The position numbers and the translations under genes were made by a program. A stretch of DNA of 64,000 nt from Eunapius fragilis (taxonomy: Eukaryota > Porifera > Demospongiae > Spongillida > Spongillidae). Below the pieces are notes generated by a model. That model ran no database searches. It was given only the letters and a program-made list of their open reading frames with translations, and was not told the DNA's origin. Positions within the stretch are counted from its first letter, which is position 1. Every line of letters begins with the position of its first letter. The stretch covers positions 14,739,402-14,803,401 of the forward strand of contig OY811973.1 in assembly GCA_963681505.1 (NCBI GenBank), written 5' to 3'. Shown here piece after piece: positions 23,201-35,527 of this stretch.

Positions 23201-25433
23201 AGTGGGATTGGTAGTGGGATTGGCAGTGAGATTGGTAGTGGGATTGGTAGTGGGATTCGTAGTAGGATTGGTAGTGGTAGTGGTAGTGGGATTGGTAGTG
23301 GTAGGGGTAGTGGTAGTGGTAGTGGGATTGGTAGTGGGATTGGTAGTTGGATTGGTAGTGGGATGGGTAGTGGGATTGGTAGTGGGATTGGTAGTGGGAT
23401 TGGTAGTGGGATTGGTAGTGGGATTGGTAGTGGGATTGGTAGTGGGATTGGAAGTGGGATTGGTAGTGGTAGTGGTAGTGGTAGTGGGATTGGTAGTGGG
23501 ATTGGTAGTGGGATTGGTAGTGGGATTGGTTGTGGGTTTGGTAGTGGTAGTGGTAGTGGGATTGGTAGTGGGATTGGTAGTGGGATTGGTAGTGGGATTG
23601 GTAGTGGCATCGGAAGAAGTAGTGGTAGTGGTAGTGGGATTGGTAGTGGGATTTATAGTGGAAATTCTAGTGGTAGTGGGATTGGTAGGGGAATTGGTAG
23701 TGGGATTGGTAGTGGGATTGGTAGTGGGATTGGTAGTGGGATAAGTAGTGGGATTGGTAGTGGTAGTGGTAGTGGGATTGGTAGTGGGATTGGTAGTGGT
23801 AGCGGTAGTGGTAGTGGTAGTGGGATTGGTAGTGGGATTATTAGTGGGATTGGTAGTGGGATTGGTAGTGGGATTGGTGGTGGGATTGGTAGTGGGATTG
23901 GTAGTGGGATTGGTAGTGGGATTGGTAGTGGGATTGGTAGTGGGAATGGTAGTGGGATTGGTAGTGGTAGTGGTAGTGGGATTGGTAGTGGTAGAGGTAG
24001 TGGTAGTGGTAGTGGGATTGGTAGTGGGATTGGTAGTGGTGGAGGTAGTGGTAGTGGTAGTGGGATTGGTAGTGGGATTGGTAGTTGGATTGCTAGTGGG
24101 ATTGGAAGTGGGATTGGTAGTGGGATTGGTAGTGGGATTGGTAGTGGGATTGGTAGTGGGATTGGTAGTGAGATTGGTAGTGGGATTGGTAGTGGGATTG
24201 GTAGTGGGATTGGTAGTGGGATTGGTAGAGGGATTGGTAGTGGGATTGATAGTGGGATTGGTAGTGGGATTGGTAGTGGGATTGGTAGTGGGATTGGTAG
24301 TGGGATTGGTAGAAGGATTGGTTATGGGATTGGTAGTGGTATTGGTAGTGGTAGTGGTAGTGGGATTGGTAGTGGTAGTGGTAGTGGTAGTGGGATTGGT
24401 AGTGGGATTGGTAGTGGGATTGGTAGTGGGATTGGTAATGGGATTGTTAGTGGGATTGGTAGTGGGATTGGTAGTGGGATTGGTAGTGGGATTGGTAGTG
24501 GAATTGGGAGTGGGATTGGTAGTGGGATTGGTAGTGGGATTGGTAGTGGGATTGGTAGTGGGATTGGCAGTGAGATTGGTAGTGGGATTGGTAGTGGGAT
24601 TCGTAGTGGGATTGGTAGTGGTAGTGGTAGTGGGATTGGTAGTGGTAGGGGTAGTGGTAGTGGTAGTGGGATTGGTAGTGGGATTGGTAGTGTGATTGGT
24701 AGTGGGATTGGTAGTGGGATTGGTAGTGGGATTGGTAGTGGGATTGGTAGTGGGATTGGTAGTGGGATTGGTAGTGGGATTGGTAGTGGGATTGGAAGTG
24801 GGATTGGTAGTGGTAGTGGTAGTGGTAGTGGGATTGGTAGTGGGATTGGTAGTGGGATTGGTTGTGGGATTGGTAGTGGTAGTGGTAGTGGTAGTGGGAT
24901 TGGTAGTGGGATTGGTAGTGGGATTGGTAGTGGGATTGGTAGTGGTAGTGGTAGTGGGATTGGTAGTGGGATTGGTAGTGGGATTGGTTGTGGGTTTGGT
25001 AGTGGTAGTGGTAGTGGGATTGGTAATGGGATTGGTAGTGGGATTGGTAGTGGGATTGGTAATGGGATTGGTAGTGGCATCGGTAGAAGTAGTGGTAGTG
25101 GTAGTGGGATTGGTAGTGGGATTTATAGTGGAAATTCTAGTGGTAGTGGGATTGGTAGGGGAATTGGTAGTGGGATTGGTAGTGGGATTGGTAGTGGGAT
25201 TGATAGTGGGATAAGTAGTGGGATTGGTAGTGGTAGTGGTAGTGGGATTGGTAGTGGGATTGGTAGTGGTAGCGGTAGTGGTAGTGGTAGTGGGATTGGT
25301 AGTGGGATTATTAGTGGGATTGGTAGTGGGATTGGTAGTGGGATTGGTGTTGGGATTGGTAGTGGGATTGGTAGTGGGATTGGTAGTGGGATTGGTAGTG
25401 GGATTGGTAGTGGGAATGGTAGTGGGATTGGTA
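14275..25433. repeat. 11.16-kb segmental duplication within S12, copy 1
   Basis: Landmarks here recur 11,159 bp later up to about 17668 and 11,155 bp later beyond it. For example, frames at 14534-15598 and 15602-17143 recur at 25693-26757 and 26761-28302. The 4-bp offset change is the difference between GTGTTGGTAGTTGG (17668) and GTGTGATTGG (28825). I saw only scattered substitutions between copies. The copy boundary at about 25433 joins a GGGAATGGTAGTGGG segment to sequence equivalent to about 14275. Confidence 0.8.
19885..22260. repeat. Tandem pair of 1,188-bp units nested in S12
   Basis: Marker blocks at about 19949 and 20416 recur at 21136 and 21603, a 1,188-bp step. The two units are nearly identical; one visible difference is GGGAGTGGG (about 20461) versus GGTAGTGGG (about 21649). 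The same pair is present in the second copy of the 11.16-kb duplication, where the Sola-like transposon interrupts its first unit. Confidence 0.75.
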
Positions 25434-28400
25434 GTGGGATTGGTAGTGGGATTGGTAATGGGATTGGTAGTGGTAGTGGTAGTGTGATTGGTAGTGGTAG
25501 TGGTAGTGGTAGTGGTAGTGGGATTGGAGGTGGGATTGGTAGTGGGATTGGTAGTGGGATTGGTAGTGGGATTGGTAGTTGGATTGGTAGAGGGATAGGT
25601 AGTGGGATTGGTAGTGGGAATGGTAGTGGGATTGGTAGTGGGATTGGTAGTGGGATTGGTAGTGGGATTGGTAGTGGTAGTGGTAGTGGCAAGTGGGATT
25701 GGTAGTGGGATTGGTAGTGGGATTGGTAGTGGGATTGGTAGTGGTAGGGGTAGTGGTAGTGGTAGTGGGATTGGTAGTGGGTTTGGTAGTTGGATTGGTA
25801 GTGGGATTGGTAGTGGGATTGGTAGTGGGATTGGTAGTGGGATTGGTAGTGGGATTGGTAGTGGGATTGGTAGTGGGATTGGTAGTGGTAGTGGTAGTGG
25901 GATTGGTAGTTGTAGTGGTAGTGGTAGTGGGATTGGTAGTGGGATTGGTAGTGGGATTGGTAGAGGGATTGGTAGTGGGATTGTTAGTGGGATTGGTAGT
26001 GGGATTGGTAGTGGGATTGGTAGTGGGATTGGTAGTGGAATTGGTAGTGGGATTGGTAGTGGGATTGGTAGTGGGATTGGTTGTGGGATTGGTAGTGGTA
26101 GTGGTAGTGGTAGTGGTAGTGGGATTGGTAGTGGGATTCGTAGTGGGATTGGTAGTGGTAGTGGTAGTGGGATTGGTAGTGGTAGGGGTAGTGGTAGTGG
26201 TAGTGGGATTGGTAGTGGGATTGGTAGTTGGATTGGTAGTGGGATTGGTAGTGGGATTGGTAGTGGGATTGGTAGTGGGATTGGTAGTGGGATTGGTAGT
26301 GGGATTGGTAGTGGGATTGGTAGTGGGATTGGAAGTGGGATTGGTAGTGGTAGTGGTAGTGGTAGTGGGATTGGTAGTGGGATTGGTAGTGGGATTGGTA
26401 GTGGGATTGGTAGTGGGATTGGTAGTGGGATTGGTAGTGGGATTGGTAGTGGGATTGGTAGTGGGATTGGTAGTGGGATTGGTAGTGGTAGTGGTAGTGG
26501 GATTGGTAGTGGGATTGGTAGTGGGATTGGTTGTGGGTTTGGTAGTGGTAGTGGTAGTGGGATTGGTAGTGGGATTGGTAGTGGGATTGGTAGTGGGATT
26601 GGTAATGGGATTGGTAGTGGCATCGGTAGAAGTAGTGGTAGTGGTAGTGGGATTGGTAGTGGGATTTATAGTGGAAATTCTAGTGGTAGTGGGATTGGTA
26701 GGGGAATTGGTAGTGGGATTGGTAGTGGGATTGGTAGTGGGATTGGTAGTGGGATAAGTAGTGGGATTGGTAGTGGTAGTGGTAGTGGGATTGGTAGTGG
26801 GATTGGTAGTGGTAGCGGTAGTGGTAGTGGTAGTGGGATTGGTAGTGGGATTATTAGTGGGATTGGTAGTGGGATTGATAGTGGGATTGGTGGTGGGATT
26901 GGTAGTGGGATTGGAAGTGGGATTGGTAGTGGGATTGGTAGTGGGATTGGTAGTGGGAATGGTAGTGGGATTGGTAGTGGTAGTGGTAGTGGGATTGGTA
27001 GTGGTAGTGGTAGTGGTAGTGGTAGTGGGATTGGTAGTGGGATTGGTAGTGGTGGAGGTGGTGGTAGTGGTAGTGGGATTGGTAGTGGGATTGGTAGTTG
27101 GATTGGTAGTGGGATTGGAAGTGGGATTGGTAGTGGGATTGGTAGTCGGATTGGTAGTGGGATTGGTAGTGGGATTGGTTGTGGGATTGGTAGTGGTAGT
27201 GGTAGTGGTAGTGGTAGTGGGATTGGTAGTGGGATTGGTAGTGGGATTGGTAGTGGGATTGGTAGTGGGATTGGTAGTGGGATTGGTAGTGGGATTGGTA
27301 GTGGGATTGGTAGTGGGATTGGTAGTGGGATTGGTAGTGGGATTGGTAGCGGGATTGGTAGTGGGATTGGTAGTGGGATTGGTAGTGGGATTGGTAATGG
27401 GATTGGTAGCGGGATTGGTAGTGGGATTTGTAGTGGGATTGGTAGTGGGATTGGTAGTGGGATTGGTAGTGGGATTGGTAGTGGGATTAATAGTGGGATT
27501 GGTAGTGGTAGTGGTAGAGGTAGTGGGATTGGTAGTGGGATTGGTAGTGGGATTGGTTGTGGGATTGGAAGTGGGATTGGTAGTTGGATTGGTAGTGGGA
27601 TTGGTAGTGGGATTGGTAGTGGGATTGGTAGTGGGATTGGTAGTGGGATTTTTAGTGGGATTGGTCGTGGGATTGGTTATGGGATTGGTAGTGGGATTGG
27701 TAGTGGGATTGGTAGTGGGATTGGTAGTGGGATTGGTAGTGGGATTGGTAGTGGGATTGGTAGAGGGATTGGTAGTGGGATTGATAGTGGGATTGGTAGT
27801 GGGATTGGTAGTGGGATTGGTAGTGGGATTGGTAGTGGGATTGGTAGAAGGATTGGTTATGGGATTGGTAGTGGTATTGGTAGTGGTAGTGGTAGTGGGA
27901 TTGGTAGTGGTAGTGGTAGTGGTAGTGGGATTGGTAGTGGGATTGGTAGTGGGATTGGTAGTGGGATTGGTAATGGGATTGTTAGTGGGATTGGTAGTGG
28001 GATTGGTAGTGGGATTGGTAGTGGGATTGGTAGTGGAATTGGTAGTGGGATTGGTAGTGGGATTGGTAGTGGGATTGGTAGTGGGATTGGTAGTGGGATT
28101 GGCAGTGAGATTGGTAGTGGGATTGGTAGTGGGATTCGTAGTGGGATTGGTAGTGGGATTGGTAGTGGGATTGGTATTGGGATTGGTAATGGGATTGTTA
28201 GTGGGATTGGTAGTGGTAGTGGTAGTGGGATTGGTAGTGATAGGGGTAGTGGTAGTGGTAGTGGGATTGGTAGTGGGATTGGTAGTTGGATTGGTAGTGT
28301 GATTGGTAGTGGGATTGGTAGTGGGATTGGTAGTGGGATTGGTAGTGGGATTGGTAGTGGGATTGGTAGTGGGATTGGTAGTGGGATTGGAAGTGGGATT

Positions 28401-31400
28401 GGTAGTGGTAGTGGTAGTGGTAGTGGGATTGGTAGTGGGATTGGTAGTGGGATTGGTAGTGGGATTGGTAGTGGGATTGGTAGTGGGATTGGTTGTGGGA
28501 TTGGTAGTGGTAGTGGTAGTGGTAGTGGGATTGGTAGTGGGATTGGTAGTGGGATTCGTAGTGGGATTGGTAGTGGGATTGGTAGTGGGATTGGTAGTGG
28601 GATTGGTAGTGGGATTGGTAGTGGGATTGGTAGTGGGATTGGTAGTGGGATTGGTAGTGGGATTGGTAGTGGGATTGGTAGTGGGATTGGTAGTGGGATT
28701 GGTAGTGGGATTGGTAGTGGGATTGGTAGTGGGATTGGTAGTGGGATTGGTAGTGGGATTGGTAGTGGGATTGGTAGTGGGATTGGTAGTGGGATTGGTA
28801 GTGGGATTGGTAGTGGGATTGGTAGTGTGATTGGTAGTGGTAGTGGTAGTGGTAGTGGGATTGGTAGTGGGATTGGTAGTGGGATTGGTAGTGGGATTGG
28901 TAGTGGGATTGGTAGTGGGATTGGTTGTGGGATTGGTAGTGGTAGTGGTAGTGGTAGTGGGATTGGTAGTGGGATTGGTAGTGGGATTGGTAGTGGGATT
29001 GGTAGTGGGATTGGTAGTGGGATTGGTAGTGGGATTGGTAGTGGGATTGGTAGTGGGATTGGTAGTGGGATTGGTAGGGGGATTGGCAGTGGGATTGGTA
29101 GTGGGATTGGTAGTGGGATTGGTAGTGGGATTGGTAGCGCGATTGGTAGTGGGATTTGTAGTGGGATTGGTAGTGGGATTGGTAGTGGGATTGGTAGTGG
29201 GATTGGTAGTGGGATTAATAGTGGGATTGGTAGTGGTAGTGGTAGAGGTAGTGGGATTGGTAGTGGGATTGGTAGTGGGATTGGTTGTGGGATTGGAAGT
29301 GGGATTGGTAGTTGGATTGGTAGTGGGATTGGTAGTGGGATTGGTAGTGGGATTGGTAGTGGGATTTTTAGTGGGATTGGTAGTGGGATTGGTAGTGGGA
29401 TTGGTAGTGGGATTGGCAGTGGGATTGGTAGTGGGATTGGTAGTGGGATTGGTAGTGGGATTGGTAGTGGGATTGGTAGTGGGATTGATAGTGGGATTGG
29501 TAGTGGGATTGGTAGTGGGATTGGTAGTGGGATTGGTAGTGGGATTGGTAGTGGGATTGGTAGAAGGATTGGTTATGGGATTGGTAGTGGTATTGGTAGT
29601 GGTAGTGGTAGTGGGATTGGTAGTGGTAGTGGTAGTGGTAGTGGGATTGGTAGTAGGATTGGTAGTGGGATTGGTAGTGGGATTGGTAGTGGGATTGTTA
29701 GTGGGATTGGTAGTGGGATTGGTAGTGGGATTGGTAGTGGGATTGGTAGTGGAATTGGTAGTGGGATAGGCAGTGGGATTGGTAGTGGGATTGGTAGTTG
29801 GATTGATAGTGGGATTGGCAGTGAGATTGGTAGTGGGATTGGTAGTGGGATTCGTAGTGGGATTGGTAGTGGTAGTGGTAGTGGGATTGGTAGTGGTAGG
29901 GGTAGTGGTAGTGGTAGTGGGATTGGTAGTGGGATTGGTAGTTGGATTGGTAGTGGGATTGGTAGTGGGATTGGTAGTGGGATTGGTAGTGGGATTGGTA
30001 GTGGGATTGGTAGTGGGATTGGTAGTGGGATTGGTAGTGGGATTGGAAGTGGGATTGGTAGTGGTAGTGGTAGTGGGATTGGTAGTGGGATTGGTAGTGG
30101 GATTGGTTGTGGGTTTGGTAGTGGTAGTGGTAGTGGGATTGGTAGTGGGATTGGTAGTGGGATTGGTAGTGGGATTGGTAATGGGATTGGTAGTGGCATC
30201 GGTAGAAGTAGTGGTAGTGGTAGTGGGATTGGTAGTGGGATTTATAGTGGAAATTCTAGTGGTAGTGGGATTGGTAGGGGAATTGGTAGTGGGATTGGTA
30301 GTGGGATTGGTAGTGGGATTGGTAGTGGGATAAGTAGTGGGATTGGTAGTGGTAGTGGTAGTGGGATTGGTACTGGGATTGGTAGTGGTAGCGGTAGTGG
30401 TTATGGTATTGGGATTGGTAGTCGGATTATTAGTGGGATTGGTAGTGGGATTGGTAGTGGGATTGGTGGTGGGATTGGTAGTGGGATTGTTAGTGGGATT
30501 GGTTGTGGGATTGGTAGTGGGATTGGTAGTGGGAATGGTAGTGGGATTGGTAGTGGTAGTGGTAGTGGGATTGGTAGTGGAAGAGGTAGTGGTAGTGGTA
30601 GTGGGATTGGTAGTGGGATTGGTAGTGGTGGAGGTAGTGGTAGTGGTAGTGGGATTGGTAGTGGGATTGGTAGTTGGATTGGTAGTGGGATTGGAAGTGG
30701 GATTGGTAGTGGGATTGGTAGTGGGATTGGTAGTGGGATTGGTAGTGGGATTGGTAGTGGGATTGGCAGTGGGATTGGTAGTGGGATTGGAAGTGGGATT
30801 GGTTGTGGTAGTGGTAGTGGTAGTGGGATTGGTAGTGGGATTGGTTGTGGGATTGGTTGTGGGATTGGTAGTGGTAGTGGTAGTGGTAGTGGGATTGGTA
30901 GTGGGATTGGTAGTGGGATTGGTAGTGGGATTGGTAGTGGTAGTGGTAGTGGGATTGGTAGTGGGATTGGTAGTGGGATTGGTTGTGGGTTTGGTAGTGG
31001 TAGTGGTAGTGGGATTGGTAGTGGGATTGGTAGTGGGATTGGTAGTGGGATTGGTAATGGGATTGGTAGTGGCATCGGTAGAAGTAGTGGTAGTGGTAGT
31101 GGGATTTATAGTGGAAATTCTAGTGGTAGTGGGATTGGTAGGGGAATTGGTAGTGGGATTGGTAGTGGGATTGGTAGTGGGATTGGTAGTGGGATTGGTA
31201 GTGGTAGCGGTAGTGGTAGTGGTAGTGGGATTGGTAGTGGGATTATTAGTGGGATTGGTAATGGGATTGGTAGTGGGATTGGTGGTGGGATTGGTAGTGG
31301 GATTGGTAGTGGGATTGGTAGTGGGATTGGTAGTGGGATTGGTAGTGGGAATGGTAGTAGGATTGGTAGTGGTAGTGGTAGTGGGATTGGTAGTGGAAGA

Positions 31401-32069
31401 GGTAGTGGTAGTGGTAGTGGGATTGGTAGTGGGATTGGTAGTGGTGGAGGTAGTGGTAGTGGTAGTGGGATTGGTAGTGGGATTGGTAGTTGGATTGGTA
31501 GTGGGATTGGAAGTGGGATTGGTAGTGGGATTGGTAGTGGCATCGGTAGAAGTAGTGGTAGTGGTAGTGGGATTTATAGTGGAAATTCTAGTGGTAGTGG
31601 GATTGGTAGGGGAATTGGGAGTGGGATTGGTAGTGGGATTGGTAGTGGGATTGGTGGTGGGATTGGTAGTGGGATTGGTAGTGGGATTGGTAGTGGGATT
31701 GGTAGTGGGATTGGTAGTGGGATTGGTAGTGGGATTGGTAGTGGGATTGGTGGTGGGATTGGTAGTGGGATTGGTTGTGGGATTGGTAGTGGTTGTGGTA
31801 GTGGTAGTGGGATTGGTAGTGGGATTGGTAGTGGGATTGGTAGTGGGATTGGTAGTGGGATTGGTAGTGGGATTGGTAGTGGGATTGGTAGTGGGATTGG
31901 TAGTGGGATTGGTAGTGGGATTGGTAGTGGGATTGGTAGTGGGATTGGTAGTGGGATTGGTAGTGGGATTGGTAGTGGGATTGGTAGTGGGATTGGTAGT
32001 GGGATTGGGAGTGGGATTGGTAGTGGGATTTGTAGTGGGATTGGTAGTAGGATTGGATATGGGATTGGT

Positions 32070-32073
32070 AGTG
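32070..32073. other. Target-site duplication AGTG (left)
   Basis: AGTG precedes the GGGTAATTC terminus and is repeated at 36260-36263. The uninterrupted paralogous site (20915-20918) has one AGTG between GGGATTGGT and GTATTGG. Confidence 0.9.
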
Positions 32074-32614
32074 GGGTAATTCTATACCCCTTCAACTCAT
32101 TTATTGACACATATGTTTCATAGTCCATAATATCCTATGGGACTTGTTTACTTCATTACTCTGTACACTTATATTAATAATTAGCCCTCAAGGTTAATTC
32201 CGTTTATTGGCTACAAGGTGTGAATAATTTAACCACAAATGTATACATTGCAATCCCTCTTTGTAGCCATTATAGCTGCACTGATGATTTTAAATACACA
32301 CACACAACCCTGTAAGGGCCATATTGCGATACCATGACCTTGACTAGTGCATGCTCAGTGATAAAAAAACACAAAAAAGTAGCATTATTATGCCGCTCCT
32401 ATAGAAATGACCACTTTTAAAGCTTTTATTCATTGAAAATAGGAAAGAGCAGGTTGTATTCTACTGTTATATGTAGCTTCTACAGCGGGACGAAACTGGG
32501 TTCCATTGAAATGCCATATAGAAAAGAGAGAGTCTTATAGGATGTTTGTCCTGTATGATTGAATTCACGAGCCATGAATGTGCTTATCAACACTTCGGTG
32601 AGCCTATCATAACT
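32074..32614 (+). repeat. Left terminal inverted repeat of the Sola-like element, 541 bp
   Basis: This pairs with 35718-36259. I see about three substitutions (for example ACTTCGGTG against ACTTTGGTG) and a 1-bp indel (CAACTCATTT against CAACTCGATTT), so the arms are roughly 99% identical. The outermost stretch GGGTAATTCTATACCCC matches exactly. It also contains TTTATT at 32425-32430, read as AATAAA on the transposase strand. Confidence 0.92.
32425..32430 (-). terminator. Candidate polyadenylation signal AATAAA for the transposase
   Basis: TTTATT on plus reads AATAAA on minus, about 460 bases beyond the transposase stop. It is the first such hexamer I find downstream. Because it lies inside the terminal inverted repeat, a copy also exists in the other arm (near 35901), so its use is uncertain. 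Confidence 0.3.
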
Positions 32615-32888
32615 GTTCTCCAAACTACCACGCTAATACATACAAATCATATCTTATATACTATTTTTGCTGGGAATGAGTCATAACATCAGCTTTTTTG
32701 CTGGGAATGTGTCATAACATCAGCTTACTGACCAATCCAACACCATCTTAGCACAGCCTAACAATACTAATCAAGTGTTCTATCTTTTTCTGCAGGGCAG
32801 CACCTAAATTATTCATCCCACTTGCACAATCATATCCTTTGCACTGATTTACATAAAGCAAGTTATTAGGTATAACATATCATTTTAA
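32615..32888. other. 3' untranslated region of the transposase gene
   Basis: This AT-rich unique sequence lies between the left inverted repeat and the stop codon. It holds a 31-bp tandem duplication (32664-32694 and 32695-32725) built on TTTTTGCTGGGAATG and TCATAACATCAGC, with one difference between copies. I see no frame of note. Confidence 0.6.
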
Positions 32889-35162
32889 TTAAGAGCGTTT
32901 GTTAACACGCTTTTTTGTTTCTTCACTGCTATTTGAGTATTCTTTAACTAAAACAAAACAGTTTGAAATGGGCTTGATACAATGCAATTTCTGCGTCCCA
33001 GGAATCCGTTTGGACAACAAAAGTCTTGCTTCCAATAGTTTTGCCTCCTCTTCGTGATCTTTATTAGTAACATATCCAAAAGACATGCCTTCGATTTCTT
33101 TTATTGCAAATTCGTACAGCTGCTTTGAATTCAATATTTGATTTTCCATGGCACGTTGTAAGCTGGCTTTAGTGGCAAGTCGTTTTAGTGTACCTGCACA
33201 TCCATCTGCTGCACTTTTGCCGTGTGAAGTTGCAAAAAAATGCCATTCTGCAGGTACACCAAAATCTTCCATGTGATGGCATAAGTTGATGAAGTTCTTC
33301 CTATTTTTATATTGGGCTGCACATCCATCTGACACATAAATTATTTTACTAGGTTTCTTTCCAAAGGTGTCAGTTAAGAACTGTATAAGGTTTTTCTGAA
33401 ACAAGTGCACAGCTATTGTATCGTGTTTTGTACACTCGGATATCATGATATAACACTTGTGTTGCAAATTTCCTTGTTCATCACGATAATAGGCAAGAAA
33501 AGGATGGATGGTTGCCTGCAGCTTATTCCAATGAAAGGATTGGGTAGCATCCTGACAAACACAACTGTAATTTTCAGAGAAGTCTGTTATGACTAAAAAT
33601 TCATTAGGCCCTAGTCTCTCCTTTGCATCAGTTACAAAGTTAGATTGTTGCTTGGCTATTAGATCGTGGCGTTTAAGTGTCTTAAGTGTTTTCATAAAGC
33701 ATGGCAGAAATTCATCCACTGGTTGTATGACAGTTTCCATTGTCGAACGATCAGTGGATGTCCATTGTTTGTATTCCACTGTATCAACCATATTGGAATC
33801 CATGATACCCTGTAGTTTAAGGTGTAATGGTTCTGTTCCTGGACACTGCTTGCATTTACCTAAATAGCACTGAATTCTTGGTGGGTTGCACATGATGGCA
33901 GCTAAACAATGTCGATAATGTGAGATGGCTCCTTCAGAGAGTGTAGCTATTTTGCTACCATAAAACATGAGCTTTGCGTTTTGGTGCAGTGAACAAACAC
34001 AAACTGAATGTGTGCCACTGGAACCTGCTAAGACACATTCTCTAGGCCTTAGCATGGCAAAGGTAGAAAAGCCAATTTTTATACCTGGGTTAAGTGTCTT
34101 AAATTGCTCATATAATTCCTTCAGATTGCAGAGTAGCAACCGTTTTTGGCAATGTTCTCGTTTACCCTCTGCAGTCATAACTGATACATAGTCCTTTCTT
34201 CCAGGCATAACTCGGCTTATGTTGTCACTATGATAAAAAGCTTTAACAAGGTTCTCAGTTGCTGCAGGAAGGCACCTGCCGTGTTTTAGATTGGGTGTAG
34301 AAAGTATACCCTTTTCTGCTACAAGCTTTTTTGCACACCTGGCCATGTAGTTAGATACTCCAAATTCTTGCATTATCTTACAAAGTGACCAACTGTTAGG
34401 CAAGACAGTCAGAATTTGTATTTTTTCACTCCTGTTAGTAGTAGTTTTGAATTTCTCCTTAAGTTGCGCTATGATCTCACTATCTGCATCACCATCAGGA
34501 TCATGGCTTACTCCTAGCTTTTCAGAGAGTACTTCTACAACTTTTCTGAGTTTCTTCTGACCATATGAACTTCCTTTCCTTTGCATCTGGCGCTTGGATA
34601 AAGGTGACACCCCAAACGAAGCAAGTCCTACATTCATTTGAATGAATTCATCTTCAACTTTACTACTGGCACTGCAATCAGTACTTTCATCCTCAGAGAT
34701 AGCATCAGTTACTTCATACAATGCAGCTTCATTTAGATCAGTTACACATGGACTGTTTTCACTTTGAGCCATCAGATCAACACTTTCTTCAGCTACTTCA
34801 GAGCCTATTCCATCTTCACCATGGCCTTCATCAGGCAGCTCAACGTCAGTTCTGTCTTCAGCTTTAGCTGTTAATTGATCTTGGTCCACGTGACTCACTC
34901 CACTTGTGTCTGCCAAATTTGAGTTTTCACTGCTACTCTGAGGTACCATGTCTGACAGATCCAAAACACTTGATGTCCTATTCTGCATGACATAAAGTTT
35001 TCTACGGCACATTGAACAAATCTTTTGTGATGGATTTAACATTAGCTCTGGAAAAGTTTCAACTAATTTATTTGATACTGGCCTCAAATCACTTCGAGCG
35101 TTGCGAGTTCTCTTCCTCGTGTGACACTTGAGTGGATCACAACAGCGTTGAAACGATGACAT
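32889..35162 (-). CDS. Sola-like transposase, 757 aa
   Basis: Predicted to bind the element's ends and carry out cut-and-paste transposition. The frame is open to 35189, but that codon is TTG; the first ATG is at 35162, giving MSSFQRCCDPLK. Residues 7-52 hold Cys7/Cys8, His14 and a CSMC pair (Cys49, Cys52), a probable zinc-binding segment. An acidic, low-complexity linker follows (about 60-175), then a helix-turn-helix-like stretch (about 259-285, SLCKIMQEFGVSNYMARCAKK). A second Cys/His group lies at about 388-440 (CVCSLH ... CYLGKCKQC). The probable RNase H-like catalytic core has DFSENY (Asp527), SDGCAAQYKN (Asp612) and HGKSAADG (Asp653 as candidate third acid). No stops or frameshifts are present. 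The third catalytic residue and the exact subgroup are inferred. Confidence 0.85.
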   Translation of the reverse strand: MSSFQRCCDPLKCHTRKRTRNARSDLRPVSNKLVETFPELMLNPSQKICSMCRRKLYVMQNRTSSVLDLSDMVPQSSSENSNLADTSGVSHVDQDQLTAKAEDRTDVELPDEGHGEDGIGSEVAEESVDLMAQSENSPCVTDLNEAALYEVTDAISEDESTDCSASSKVEDEFIQMNVGLASFGVSPLSKRQMQRKGSSYGQKKLRKVVEVLSEKLGVSHDPDGDADSEIIAQLKEKFKTTTNRSEKIQILTVLPNSWSLCKIMQEFGVSNYMARCAKKLVAEKGILSTPNLKHGRCLPAATENLVKAFYHSDNISRVMPGRKDYVSVMTAEGKREHCQKRLLLCNLKELYEQFKTLNPGIKIGFSTFAMLRPRECVLAGSSGTHSVCVCSLHQNAKLMFYGSKIATLSEGAISHYRHCLAAIMCNPPRIQCYLGKCKQCPGTEPLHLKLQGIMDSNMVDTVEYKQWTSTDRSTMETVIQPVDEFLPCFMKTLKTLKRHDLIAKQQSNFVTDAKERLGPNEFLVITDFSENYSCVCQDATQSFHWNKLQATIHPFLAYYRDEQGNLQHKCYIMISECTKHDTIAVHLFQKNLIQFLTDTFGKKPSKIIYVSDGCAAQYKNRKNFINLCHHMEDFGVPAEWHFFATSHGKSAADGCAGTLKRLATKASLQRAMENQILNSKQLYEFAIKEIEGMSFGYVTNKDHEEEAKLLEARLLLSKRIPGTQKLHCIKPISNCFVLVKEYSNSSEETKKRVNKRS

Positions 35163-35527
35163 TTGTATAACTAAAGCGATGACTGGCAAAAAAAAATCGA
35201 AGAAGCGCTAGCGTAACGAAACTTGCAAACATAGACAAAGTGTTGTGAATGGCAGGTGAACTTATAACTATATTTCGCGCGGGCATGCATCCGCGCGGTA
35301 CAATGGAGAGGGTCTTAATAACAAAGAGGTCTTTCGTAGCATAGACAAAGAGATTGCCGGTCTTTTTGTAGCGCAGAGCCTCTCTTTGTTAGAATGTTTC
35401 AAAATGGCCTAATCCCACGCAACCATTTGTAAGCCGCCGCTTACGATAGCTGAAATTAAGTATACGGTGGATATGTTATTAACATGTATGATACCACATT
35501 TTTACACACATTGCGCCCTACGGTACA
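35163..35527 (-). promoter_or_regulatory. 5' flank and probable promoter of the transposase
   Basis: This sequence lies upstream of the transposase ATG on the minus strand. It contains a TATA-like TATAGTTATAAG (about 35260-35272, minus strand) and a GC-rich hairpin CGCGCGG-N8-CCGCGCG (35276-35297). The direct repeats CATAGACAAAG (about 35230 and 35340) and GGTCTTT...GTAGC (about 35330 and 35359) are also present. Promoter function is inferred from position. Confidence 0.3.

Larger units (their letters stand above)
11455..32069 (-). repeat. 12-bp minisatellite (S12), G-rich strand, long inverted array, part 1
   Basis: The units are ATTGGTAGTGGG with 6-bp GGTAGT steps. The plus strand has almost no C over more than 20 kb. 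Two frames on plus (IGSG and VVGL) and three on minus (PTTN, PLPI and HYQS) are free of stops, while the sixth has TAG in every unit. This explains nominal frames such as minus 17039-26623 (3,194 codons). Rare frame changes occur at GGCAAGTGGG (about 14529 and 25688) and at about 17668. A diverged marker block with ATTTATAGTGGAAATTC recurs throughout. I find no promoter, intron or conserved domain. Confidence 0.93.

Noticed and set aside
17039-26623. 3,194-codon minus-strand open frame and similar giant frames on both strands
   Set aside because: The 12-bp unit is divisible by three and lacks stops in five of six frames, so giant frames arise automatically. Overlapping frames on both strands are equally long, with no domains, and copies differ in frame after a 4-bp change.
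33405-34191. Plus-strand frames opposite the transposase
   Set aside because: Short and antisense to a convincing gene, with no recognisable features.
35163-35189. Upstream extension of the transposase to 766 residues
   Set aside because: The extra start codon is TTG; the first ATG is at 35162, directly before the CCDPLK zinc-binding segment.
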